Assembly: GCA_009782385.1 (NCBI GenBank)
Contig: WRJE01000014.1
Location: 1-37,933 of the forward strand
Origin: Oscillospiraceae bacterium
GTDB taxonomy: Bacteria; Bacillota; Clostridia; Oscillospirales; UBA929
Direction: 5' to 3'
Length of the DNA stretch: 37,933 bases
Of this stretch, positions 29,620 through 36,655 are shown piece by piece. The position numbers and the translations under genes are program-made. The notes under the pieces were generated by a model that made no database searches, was not told the DNA's origin, and saw only the letters and a program-made list of their open reading frames with translations. How positions within the stretch are numbered: the stretch's first letter is position 1; every line of letters begins with the position of its first letter.

Positions 29620-30377
29620 AGGCGACGTCCGGATTTGACGGGCATTTCGTCTCTCATTGTTTCCAGATAATGGTTGTAATCGCGTCTTACGCTCATGCAG
29701 ATAGGCATTCCGTAATGCTCGCACATTATATCAATTAACCGCTCGCTGTTAGCTGACAGCCTTTCCCATGATTCATCGGCGTTTTTCCTGTTACCGCCTC
29801 TGATTGACTGTGCCATCTGCACGGTATACACAAGGTTTTGATTCAGTGCTTCCGCCATAGCTTTCGCGGTATCATTGCTGATATTCGGTCTCATATGGTC
29901 GAGAATTTCCCCGTTATTGGTGGTAACAAGCCGCGATATTTTCTGCACATCGGGCCGCCCGTCAAGAACACTGTTCACGAGCGTGTGCGTCCAGAGCATA
30001 TGCCGCCACCACAACGGAAGCAGCCGCTCAAAGTGTTCGTTCCTTTCATTGTGCCGTCCGTCATCACGATTACGGCGTTCATCTTCCTCGCGGCGGCGAT
30101 GTTCGTCTTCCTCGCGGTGACGGCGATGTTCTTCTTCCTCTCGAAGTTCGTCATCACGGCGGACATTAGCGCGTTCCGGCATTGGCATTGGTTGACGCGC
30201 AATCTCCGGCTCGGGCATAGGATGACGCACGGTCTGAGGTTCGGGCATAGGATGACGCAGCCACGGCATCTCGGTTAAATAATCAGCTTCGTTTTCCTGC
30301 ACAATCATGTTTTCACGCGCAAGCGCGTCTAACGGCTCTGAGAGCTGCTCGGGCATTCTTAGCGGCATAGAATTCAT
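29616..30377 (-). CDS. Probable spore-coat-type protein
   Basis: 253 residues from ATG 30377, 7 bases after GGAGG. Three parts: a Met/Pro-rich repeat (RHPMPEPQTV, RHPMPEPEIA, RQPMPMPERA, about 40-70), an Arg/Glu/His-rich stretch (EEEEHRRHREEDEHRRREED, about 77-108) and a helical C-terminal domain (LLPLWWRHMLWTHTLVNSVL, then SIRGGNRKNADESWERLSAN). The last resembles an uncharacterised Clostridial family often misnamed acetylglutamate kinase; this is from memory. A sigma-K-like promoter upstream and yunB downstream point to a late sporulation role. The TAG stop lies in a GTAGGG repeat end (RRL then TAG). Confidence 0.7.
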   Translation of the reverse strand: MNSMPLRMPEQLSEPLDALARENMIVQENEADYLTEMPWLRHPMPEPQTVRHPMPEPEIARQPMPMPERANVRRDDELREEEEHRRHREEDEHRRREEDERRNRDDGRHNERNEHFERLLPLWWRHMLWTHTLVNSVLDGRPDVQKISRLVTTNNGEILDHMRPNISNDTAKAMAEALNQNLVYTVQMAQSIRGGNRKNADESWERLSANSERLIDIMCEHYGMPICMSVRRDYNHYLETMRDEMPVKSGRRL

Positions 30378-30400
30378 ATAGACACCTCCAAAATATATGA

Positions 30401-30427
30401 TATTCTATGCCGTTTTTGAAAAAATGT
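30401..30427 (-). promoter_or_regulatory. Sigma-K-like sporulation promoter
   Basis: Minus strand: AC (30427-30426), 16 bases, CATAGAATA (30409-30401), which fits the sigma-K pattern AC-N16-CATAnnnTA. It is 24 bases before the 30377 gene start. Short consensus, so chance is possible. Confidence 0.5.
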
Positions 30428-30462
30428 TATTAAGCGGCGGAAAACGTCAAGAAAAATCTCTG

Positions 30463-30519
30463 TTGACAAGCGGCACGGTCTATGTTAATATTGAACAGTG
30501 TTAAATATTTATACACTGT
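30463..30519 (+). promoter_or_regulatory. Promoter and operator of the TetR-flavodoxin-FMN operon
   Basis: TTGACA (30463-30468), 17 bases, TAATAT (30486-30491). Just after is ACAGTGT-TAAATATTTAT-ACACTGT (30495-30519), perfect 7-bp arms around an 11-base AT core shared with the other TetR operator at 23354. Confidence 0.75.
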
Positions 30520-30537
30520 ACAGGCAGGTGAACAACC

Positions 30538-31140
30538 ATGTCAAGAACAAGGCAGGAGAAACATTCCGAGGAAGTACGCAGCCGAATACTTGATATATCA
30601 AAGCGTATTATATCTGAGGAGGGTGTTGCCGCGCTGTCCATACGCCGTATCACAAAGGAGATGGACTACTCTGCGGGTATCGTCTACCACTACTTTAAGA
30701 GCAAAGAAGAAATCCTTTCGTGCGTCTTACGCGAGGGCTATCAACGGATTCTAAGAGCAATCCCCCGTCCTGACAGCGGGCTTGCTCCCGATGAAGCAAT
30801 CCGCGCAGCCATCAAAGGCTATATAGAGGCAGCTCTTTCTTGCCCCTTTGAGTACAAGGCGGTCATGCTCGACTCATCACCGCAGGTCTTGGCGTTCACG
30901 TCCGTATTGGGCAGTCTTGAGAACCGCCCCGCGTTTTCCGCTCTGGTATCGACACTTGAAGCGGGCATATCGGGTGGGCTGTTTTCCCCTTGCGACACCA
31001 CTCTCACCGCGCAAGCCATCTGGAGCGCGATGTTCGGACTGTTAATCCGACTTATCATTGAGGGCAATGTAACCCCTGAGCGGCGGTCGTCATTGATTGA
31101 CCGCCAGATTGAAATTATTTTGAAAGGACTAAGATTATGA
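30538..31140 (+). CDS. TetR/AcrR-family transcriptional regulator
   Basis: 200 residues; ATG 30538 follows GCAGGTGA. The DNA-binding domain reads ILDISKRIISEEGVAALSIR, RITKEMDYSAGIVYHYFKSKE and ILSCVLREGYQ (about residues 17-65). The C-terminal domain has the TetR_C pattern with ALVSTLEAGISGGLFSPCD. It probably represses its own operon through the palindrome at 30495-30519 and responds to an unknown small molecule or redox signal. The stop overlaps the flavodoxin ATG (ATGA), so the regulator and both flavoproteins are made together. Confidence 0.9.
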   Translation: MSRTRQEKHSEEVRSRILDISKRIISEEGVAALSIRRITKEMDYSAGIVYHYFKSKEEILSCVLREGYQRILRAIPRPDSGLAPDEAIRAAIKGYIEAALSCPFEYKAVMLDSSPQVLAFTSVLGSLENRPAFSALVSTLEAGISGGLFSPCDTTLTAQAIWSAMFGLLIRLIIEGNVTPERRSSLIDRQIEIILKGLRL

Positions 31141-31607
31141 AAACATTGATTCTCTACGCCACAAAACACGGAGCTGCGCGTGAAGTCGCGCAGCGTATCG
31201 CAAAACTGATAGACGGGGCGGCACTCCATGATTTGAAACAGGGCGGCGTACCGTCACTCGCGGAATATGACTGTATCATTATCGGAGGCTCTATCTACGT
31301 GGGTATGCTACGCAAAGAAGCTAAGACATTTTTGACACAAAACGCGGACGCTTTGCGGGGTAAGCGGCTCGGCTTGTTTTTATGTGGTATGCAAGCAAGC
31401 GAGGAGCAGACGTTTTTCAAGTCTAACTTCCCGGCGGAAATTCTGCAAGCGGCAAAGGCGGCGAGCTTTATGGGCGGGATATTCGACCCTAAGAAAGCAG
31501 GGATAATGGAGCGGTTTATAGTGAAAGTGGCTGCCAAGCAGTCGGAATATATTGACAACATTGACAACGAGAAAATCAAAAAGTTCGCGGAGGTCATGCG
31601 GGGATGA
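31137..31607 (+). CDS. Flavodoxin domain protein (HemG/flavodoxin-5 type)
   Basis: 156 residues. FMN-binding loop LILYATKHGAAREVAQRIAK at the N-terminus matches the (S/T)xTG-like flavodoxin phosphate site in the HemG group (YATKHG), followed by YDCIIIGGSIYVGMLRKEAK and KRLGLFLCGMQASEEQTFFK. HemG-type proteins are menaquinone-linked protoporphyrinogen oxidases, but in Firmicutes the same fold serves other redox jobs. Cytoplasmic, no signal. It lies between a TetR regulator and an FMN-binding membrane protein with ATGA overlaps at both ends, so the three act in one redox response. Confidence 0.88.
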   Translation: MKTLILYATKHGAAREVAQRIAKLIDGAALHDLKQGGVPSLAEYDCIIIGGSIYVGMLRKEAKTFLTQNADALRGKRLGLFLCGMQASEEQTFFKSNFPAEILQAAKAASFMGGIFDPKKAGIMERFIVKVAAKQSEYIDNIDNEKIKKFAEVMRG

Positions 31608-31981
31608 AGAAGAAACTTTTAATCGCCGGCGGTATCGTCCTCGTCATCCTCATCGGTATGTTCCTCACCGTAACAAACGGTCTGTCAGAGGGCGCGAAGG
31701 TCACGCTGAACGGTATTGACCTCACAACCGTCCCGGACGGCAGCTATACCGGTACATATGACTTCAAGCGTTGGTCAAATAAGGTGGTTGTCCATGTGAA
31801 GGACAACCAAATCACGGCTATCGACATCGTTGACGACATACCCGGCGCGACTGTGACGGATTGCTCCGGCGAGATGTTCCGCCGCGTCATCGCGGCACAG
31901 GACACGCGGGTGGATGCCGTTTCAGGCGCGACAGTTACCTCGAAAGCGTACTTAAAGGCAATAGAGGATGCTGTTCCGTAG
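31604..31981 (+). CDS. Membrane-anchored FMN-binding domain protein (ApbE target)
   Basis: 125 residues. N-terminal anchor LLIAGGIVLVILIGMFLTV, then one FMN_bind domain: DGSYTGTYDFKRWSNKVVVHV (two parts), IVDDIPGATVTD and the covalent-flavin motif VDAVSGATVTSKAYLKAIE near the C-terminus. The Thr of SGAT is the residue to which ApbE attaches FMN. The domain lies outside the membrane. The resemblance is to small FMN-binding proteins of extracytosolic electron transfer. The stop codon TAG is part of a GTAGGG repeat. ApbE itself is encoded at 12183-13259. Confidence 0.92.
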   Translation: MKKKLLIAGGIVLVILIGMFLTVTNGLSEGAKVTLNGIDLTTVPDGSYTGTYDFKRWSNKVVVHVKDNQITAIDIVDDIPGATVTDCSGEMFRRVIAAQDTRVDAVSGATVTSKAYLKAIEDAVP

Positions 31982-32003
31982 GGTCGGACTTCCATGCCCG
32001 ACC
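31978..32003. repeat. Short GTAGGG palindromic repeat
   Basis: GTAGGGTCGG-acttccatg-CCCGACC. It begins in the last sense codon of the FMN-binding gene and its TAG is that gene's stop. Confidence 0.6.
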
Positions 32004-32069
32004 GTTTGAAAGAAGGCAGGCGCGGAGAAATTTATCTTCATATAATGTGTGAAATAACAAGAAATCATC

Positions 32070-32098
32070 TTGACAAAATGTGTTTATTATAGTAAAAT
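32070..32098 (+). promoter_or_regulatory. Promoter of the DUF4143 ATPase gene
   Basis: TTGACA (32070-32075), 17 bases, TAAAAT (32093-32098), 28 bases before GTG 32127. Confidence 0.7.
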
Positions 32099-32126
32099 GA
32101 TGTTCGGATAATGTGAGGTGATGCTT

Positions 32127-33434
32127 GTGAAACGCTTGCTGATGGATGATTTAATTCGTTGGAAAAACAAAGAGAACCGTTTGCCGTTGATTCTGAAAGG
32201 GGCGCGTCAGGTCGGGAAAACTTGGCTGCTTAACGAGTTTGGCAAGACAGCGTTTGACGATGTGCTTTATATAAACTTTGAAAACGCGCCGGGTTTGAAA
32301 GAATCCTTTGACGGCGACATTTCGCCGCAAAGGATTATAGACTTGCTCGGAGCTTTGCACGGGAAACGGATTAAACCGCGGGAAACGCTTATGATATTTG
32401 ACGAGGTGCAGGAAATTCCCCGCGCTCTAACCGTCTTAAAATACTTCGCGGAAACCGCTCCCGAGTACGCTATATGCTGTGCCGGTTCGCTGCTTGGCGT
32501 TGCCCTGCACAGCGGTACGTCTTTCCCGGTCGGCAAGGTGGATTTCCTTACACTGCAACCGCTTAATTTTGAGGAATTTTTACTGGCGAACGGCGAGGAA
32601 GAATTGATTCGATTTGTGAGAAGCGATGACATACGCGAGATACCAAAGGCGATAGCCGACAAACTCACCGATTATCTGAAACTCTACTTTGTCATAGGCG
32701 GTATGCCGGCGGCGGTTGACACATGGCTCGCCGCGCGGGATTTTTCTTTGGTAGAAGAACGGCAGCGCGATATACTCGAAACCTACGAAAACGACTTTTC
32801 CAAACACGCGCCGAAAAATATTGTACCAAAACTGCGGTACTTATGGAACAGCGTACCGTCACAGCTTGCGAAAGAAAACAAGAAATTTATTTACGGTCTT
32901 GTACGCGAGGGAGCAAGGGCAAGGGACTATGAAGAAGCGATGCTGTGGCTGCTCGACAGCGGACTTTTACGCAAGGTTGGCAGGATAACGAAAGCCGCAA
33001 CGCCGCTTAAAGCCTACGAAGATTTGAAAGCGTTTAAGTTGTATCATCTTGATGTGGGCTTGCTCCGTGTTATGAGCGAGCTGTCGCCGGACGCGATTCT
33101 TGACGGCATTAAGATATTTGAGGAATTTAAGGGTGCGCTGACGGAGCAGTTTGTATTAACTGAGCTTTCGGGAAAGGATTTTATCCGAAATATCTACTAC
33201 TGGACTTCGGAAGCGACAGCGGAGGTTGATTTTGTCTTTGCCGACAACACAGACATTTACCCTGTCGAAGTCAAGTCGGGAAAAAACTTACAGGCGAGAA
33301 GTTTGAGAGTGTACCGTGAACGGTACACTCCCAAATTGGCTATACGCACATCATTGTCAAATTTGCGGCTTGACAACGGATTGCTCAATGTTCCGCTGTT
33401 TGCCCTGTTTAACCTCGAAAACTATCTTCGTTAG
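32127..33434 (+). CDS. ATPase of the AAA_14/DUF4143 type
   Basis: I start at GTG 32127, spaced from GAGGTGAT; GTG 32118 and ATG 32121 lie in the ribosome site. 435 residues. Walker A is ILKGARQVGKTWLLNEFG, Walker B LMIFDEVQEIPRAL, followed by CAGSLLGVALHSG and FPVGKVDFLTLQPLNFEEFL, all AAA_14 features. The C-terminal DUF4143 part has TSEATAEVDFVFADNTDIYP then VEVKSGKNLQAR, a D...ExK nuclease-like pattern. The family is abundant in gut anaerobes, with unknown role. It is convergent with the phage portal gene; stops are 21 bases apart. Similar in design to the DUF234 ATPase at 25661. Confidence 0.9.
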   Translation: MKRLLMDDLIRWKNKENRLPLILKGARQVGKTWLLNEFGKTAFDDVLYINFENAPGLKESFDGDISPQRIIDLLGALHGKRIKPRETLMIFDEVQEIPRALTVLKYFAETAPEYAICCAGSLLGVALHSGTSFPVGKVDFLTLQPLNFEEFLLANGEEELIRFVRSDDIREIPKAIADKLTDYLKLYFVIGGMPAAVDTWLAARDFSLVEERQRDILETYENDFSKHAPKNIVPKLRYLWNSVPSQLAKENKKFIYGLVREGARARDYEEAMLWLLDSGLLRKVGRITKAATPLKAYEDLKAFKLYHLDVGLLRVMSELSPDAILDGIKIFEEFKGALTEQFVLTELSGKDFIRNIYYWTSEATAEVDFVFADNTDIYPVEVKSGKNLQARSLRVYRERYTPKLAIRTSLSNLRLDNGLLNVPLFALFNLENYLR

Positions 33435-33455
33435 AATCTATGTCCCCAACAACCC

Positions 33456-34823
33456 CTAAATTACATCCACCGCCGGATACTCGCCGTTTTCTATTACGTG
33501 ATGCGACGGGTCAAAGCAGAAGCTGCCATCGTTATATGGTATTACGCGCCCGTCATCATAAAACTCCAACGCCGACCAGTCGCATAACTTGTACAGCCGC
33601 TTAAATCCGTCAAGCCTGTCCGACTGTTTTAGGTCGCGGCGCAAGTCCGCGCGTTCGTTCAGGCGTTCTATGCCCGCCGCGCTCATGTTCCGTTCCGGTT
33701 CATCGCCGCGCGTCACATCAAAGCTGCCTATCGTGCGGGAAATCTGCTCCTGAAGCGCGGCTATCATTGGCATACAGTTAATTCCGGTGTGCGCGCCTAA
33801 AAGACGCTGAATACGCCCGCTCTGCCCCGCCTTTACTTTCAGCACCGCGCCCGGAATATTTGTAATTTCCTGCCCCTCGGCGAGCGCGTCCTCCTCGACT
33901 AAAAACATATCGTTCGATGTCAGCGCATCGTTGTACATAGCGATTGCCAACTCACGGTCTACAGCGTCAACCAGTTCCAATATCGGAGCTATTTCCGAAC
34001 GCTGCCAGAAATTATTTTCATCGGCAATACGCCAGTAGTGAATGAACGGGTAGCTGTTGTTACGGGTATTCTCCCAATATTTGGGAATGTGACGGACTTC
34101 TACTTCTCCCAAAAGTATGCTGCACGCGATGTCGCCCTCATCGTCTCGATACCAGTGCTCCAAGACGCGAATAGTATCCTCGCTTTCAACCGCGCCCAGA
34201 GCGGCGAACACGTCCGTATCACCCAATGAGCTGTCAAGTTCATCAAGCGACAGTCCGATTTTCCTAAGAGCTTCGCCGTAGAGCCTGACAGCCTTCCTTT
34301 TGTTTATGTAGTAGACGTAATCGACATATTCGCATAGCTCGATGTCACTTGACTTGTTCGTGGGGTCGGGAAAAAGGCTCTCTATCGGCACATCGATAAT
34401 CCTTATGTCTCCCGCACCGCCGCCCACGTCCGAGTCGTAAAAACACTTCCAAAACGCCGAACCGTATTTCAAAAGACGGCGTTCGTTGCGTGAGTTCTGC
34501 GATTCCAGTTTGTTGTTTTCAAGAATGTACACAACGGCGCGGCGGCGCAGTTCCGCCTGCTCGGCGTACTCTCCTCCGGGTATTACAAACTTGTACTCGG
34601 GTACTTTAGTATCAATCTGCGTCTCAACGTGCATATACACATCGGTGCAGACGGCGGGCGTGAAGCCCATGTTTTCCATAAACGCGGTTCTGCGTTTGCC
34701 TTCGTAATAATCCGACAGCTTTGTCCATTCGCGCTCCCTCTCGGAGCGGGAATCTTTCGCCCTGCGGTACAGCTCGAGCGCGGTCTCTTCGCGCCCCTCG
34801 CGGGTCTTATAGTTAATTATCAT
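33456..34823 (-). CDS. Phage portal protein
   Basis: 455 residues, third gene of a packaging module. It starts with the Asp/Glu/Arg-rich helix ELYRRAKDSRSEREREWTKL and has the middle portal features VPIESLFPDPTNKSSDIELC, HIPKYWENTRNNSYPFIHYW, ILELVDAVDRELAIAMYND and DVTRGDEPERNMSAAGIERL. Portal rings form the DNA entry pore of the capsid and dock the terminase. ATG overlaps the terminase stop as ATGA. The next genes expected on this strand (protease or scaffold, capsid) are absent; the DUF4143 ATPase gene ends 21 bases beyond its stop. Confidence 0.88.
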   Translation of the reverse strand: MIINYKTREGREETALELYRRAKDSRSEREREWTKLSDYYEGKRRTAFMENMGFTPAVCTDVYMHVETQIDTKVPEYKFVIPGGEYAEQAELRRRAVVYILENNKLESQNSRNERRLLKYGSAFWKCFYDSDVGGGAGDIRIIDVPIESLFPDPTNKSSDIELCEYVDYVYYINKRKAVRLYGEALRKIGLSLDELDSSLGDTDVFAALGAVESEDTIRVLEHWYRDDEGDIACSILLGEVEVRHIPKYWENTRNNSYPFIHYWRIADENNFWQRSEIAPILELVDAVDRELAIAMYNDALTSNDMFLVEEDALAEGQEITNIPGAVLKVKAGQSGRIQRLLGAHTGINCMPMIAALQEQISRTIGSFDVTRGDEPERNMSAAGIERLNERADLRRDLKQSDRLDGFKRLYKLCDWSALEFYDDGRVIPYNDGSFCFDPSHHVIENGEYPAVDVI

Positions 34824-36196
34824 AATAATTTTCCTTTCAATGTACTCTTTAAGGTTGTTTCTATGCTCGCCGCCCGATTGGGGCAGGGGCGGCCGGATGT
34901 AAAATAGCGCAGCGCGTCCGGCGCGTGTGTCAGTTCATGGGGTTGAGATGCCACATCGTTTGGGTCGTGTTTGTCATGTGACAGGGCGGGCAGCGTGCGT
35001 ATGAGATTCGGGCAGTTCTCAAAAATCACCAGTCCCGGCCTCATGTCGCCGTTCACATCCGGAGAGAACGCCAGCCACTCGCGCAGATTCATCCACCCCG
35101 CAACGCGCCTGTTGTCGGTCTTATACAGCGAAACACCGCTGCTTGCGAAAATTTCGGCGACACTCTTGCCCGTATCCTGCCCCCTGCTGAATAAATCAGG
35201 CGGGGCAAATGTGGCGGCAATGTCCTCACCGCGCGGGGTCATACCTTTGATCAACTGCGCCGCAGTAGACGCGATAACATTGGGTTGATACAGCTCGCGG
35301 TAAACGTAGGCGCGTCCGCGCTCGTCCAGAGCTATCCAATAGCACGCCAGCATATCCAACCCATAGTCCAAGGCGCGGTATCTGCGCCAGCTCTCGGGTA
35401 ACATGAACGGGCAGACGACATGATTCTCGCGGCTGAACTCGCTGAAATACTGACCTTCAAAAATGTCCCAGTCGCCTTTCAGCAATGCGCGGCGTTCATT
35501 TTTCGGCAGATTTTCCAACCTGCGGGCATATTTAGGGTCTCTGGCGAGTAAAAACAGGTTCTCATGTACTGTTGTCGGGATATAAAGCCGCGAGCCGGAA
35601 TGCGCCTTGAGCAGTCTGCTTGGGGGCATGGGGTCGATAAAACGCGCCTTGACCCATTTGTGTCCGCGACCGCCCGGATTCGTTGAGGATTTCATCTGTT
35701 TGGGGTATACATTTGTCCCGCGCAGGCGCGACATAAGGTAGAGGTATTGTTCCTCGGTAAAGTGCGTCAGTTCGTCAAAACGTATCACGTCATACTCTGC
35801 CGACTGGTATCTGTACACATCGGTATCAGTGTCACAGTAGCCGAAATCAATCAGCGAGCCGTTGAAAAATCGTATCACGCGCTCAACCTTGTTATAGCGG
35901 TACAGCTCGGGCGGATAGAGTTCGAGTGCCATACGTATAAGGCTTTTTTCCAGTTCAGGGTATGTGCGCCGCATAATAAGCTGCTTTGAGCGCGGATACA
36001 CAAGAGCCGCGCGGAATGCGTCGAGCAGCTGCGCGTATGACTTGCCGCCGCCCGCCGCGCCTCCGAACAGCACTTCATCCGCGCCCGCAGCTATGAAAAA
36101 TGATTGCTTGCGCGTCAGCTTAAAGCCGTATTCCGGCAGGGGAAACGGCAGTTCAAACGCCGCCCTATCACTTGATAGGGTCTTCTCGCCGTTCAC
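34820..36196 (-). CDS. Phage terminase large subunit
   Basis: I start at GTG 36196, which overlaps the small-subunit stop as GTGA and follows CAGGTGAT; an ATG at 36283 would lie far inside the small-subunit gene. 458 residues. ATPase motifs: VLFGGAAGGGKSYAQLLDAF (Walker A), DVIRFDELTHFTEEQYLYLM (Walker B). Nuclease domain: RALDYGLDMLACYWIALDER with the first metal Asp, and the C-terminal THAPDALRYF. This motor cuts and pumps phage DNA into the procapsid. The key residues are intact. Two CTATCA-nn-TGATAG palindromes lie at its ribosome site and in codons 6-11. Confidence 0.93.
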   Translation of the reverse strand: MNGEKTLSSDRAAFELPFPLPEYGFKLTRKQSFFIAAGADEVLFGGAAGGGKSYAQLLDAFRAALVYPRSKQLIMRRTYPELEKSLIRMALELYPPELYRYNKVERVIRFFNGSLIDFGYCDTDTDVYRYQSAEYDVIRFDELTHFTEEQYLYLMSRLRGTNVYPKQMKSSTNPGGRGHKWVKARFIDPMPPSRLLKAHSGSRLYIPTTVHENLFLLARDPKYARRLENLPKNERRALLKGDWDIFEGQYFSEFSRENHVVCPFMLPESWRRYRALDYGLDMLACYWIALDERGRAYVYRELYQPNVIASTAAQLIKGMTPRGEDIAATFAPPDLFSRGQDTGKSVAEIFASSGVSLYKTDNRRVAGWMNLREWLAFSPDVNGDMRPGLVIFENCPNLIRTLPALSHDKHDPNDVASQPHELTHAPDALRYFTSGRPCPNRAASIETTLKSTLKGKLL

Positions 36197-36211
36197 TCTA
36201 TCACCTGATAG
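36163..36211. promoter_or_regulatory. Paired palindromes at the TerS/TerL junction
   Basis: CCCTATCA-CT-TGATAGGG (36163-36180) and CTATCA-CC-TGATAG (36198-36211), 17 bases apart. The second holds the TerL ribosome site, the first lies in its first codons. The same palindrome occurs in the apbE leader (13283-13298). Confidence 0.75.
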
Positions 36212-36396
36212 GTTACTTGGACTGTTTGGGGAGCATCGGGGCTGCCGTCCTCCGTAACGCGGGACAGTATGGCTTCGGCGCATTTGCGCCGCGTTTCCGG
36301 CGGCATTTCGGGGTCAGTGACCGCATTCGCCATGAATTTCAGCGCGTCTTTAACCGCCTTTTTAGGAACGCTCGCCGTTCTTTTTTTAGATTCCAT
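36193..36396 (-). CDS. Probable phage terminase small subunit
   Basis: 67 residues. ATG 36396 follows GGAGGTGACTCTG; the upstream GTG at 36405 is part of the ribosome site. The Lys/Ala-rich opening (ESKKRTASVPKKAVKDALKF) and a helical MPPETRRKCAEAILSRV segment are followed by VQVTYQVIE. It is short for a TerS (often 100-180), so a reduced or divergent form is possible. Identification relies mainly on position: it overlaps the large-subunit gene by 4 bases. TerS proteins recognise the packaging site on phage DNA. Confidence 0.6.
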   Translation of the reverse strand: MESKKRTASVPKKAVKDALKFMANAVTDPEMPPETRRKCAEAILSRVTEDGSPDAPQTVQVTYQVIE

Positions 36397-36452
36397 CAGA
36401 GTCACCTCCTAACGCGGAGGATACAGAAGCGGATAGCGACTTTTTATGACTA

Positions 36453-36479
36453 TTGACATATTTGTGCTGTTGGTATAAT
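36453..36479 (+). promoter_or_regulatory. Promoter of the ECF S-component gene
   Basis: TTGACA (36453-36458) and TATAAT (36474-36479), both perfect but only 15 bases apart. The repeat array 36482-36631 begins at the predicted transcription start. Confidence 0.6.
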
Positions 36480-36481
36480 CT

Positions 36482-36631
36482 GTAGGGGCGATAAAAACGG
36501 GCGGACGAACGGCCGCCCCTACGTGGGCGATAATAACGGGACGATAAAAACGGCGCGAACGAACGGCCGCCCCTACGTGGGCGATAAAAACGGCGCGATA
36601 ATAACGGCGCGCCGGGGGCGTCGCGCCCTAC
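36482..36631. repeat. Three-unit tandem array of GTAGGGGCG-type repeats
   Basis: Three units each end in CCCTAC (GCCGCCCCTAC, GCCGCCCCTAC, CGCGCCCTAC) and begin G-T-(A/G)-GGG(G)CGATAAAAACGG or a variant. Units share ACGAACGGCCGCCCCTACGT and the spacer GATAATAACGG. Units lengthen from about 41 to 55 bases. The array would form the leader of the ECF transcript; I saw no known riboswitch pattern within it. Confidence 0.85.
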
Positions 36632-36655
36632 AATATAACAGAAATGGTGAAAAAT

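Noticed and set aside
36197-36283. Longer N-terminus for the terminase large subunit
   Set aside because: It lies wholly within the small-subunit gene in another frame; the GTGA overlap with CAGGTGAT upstream explains the start better.
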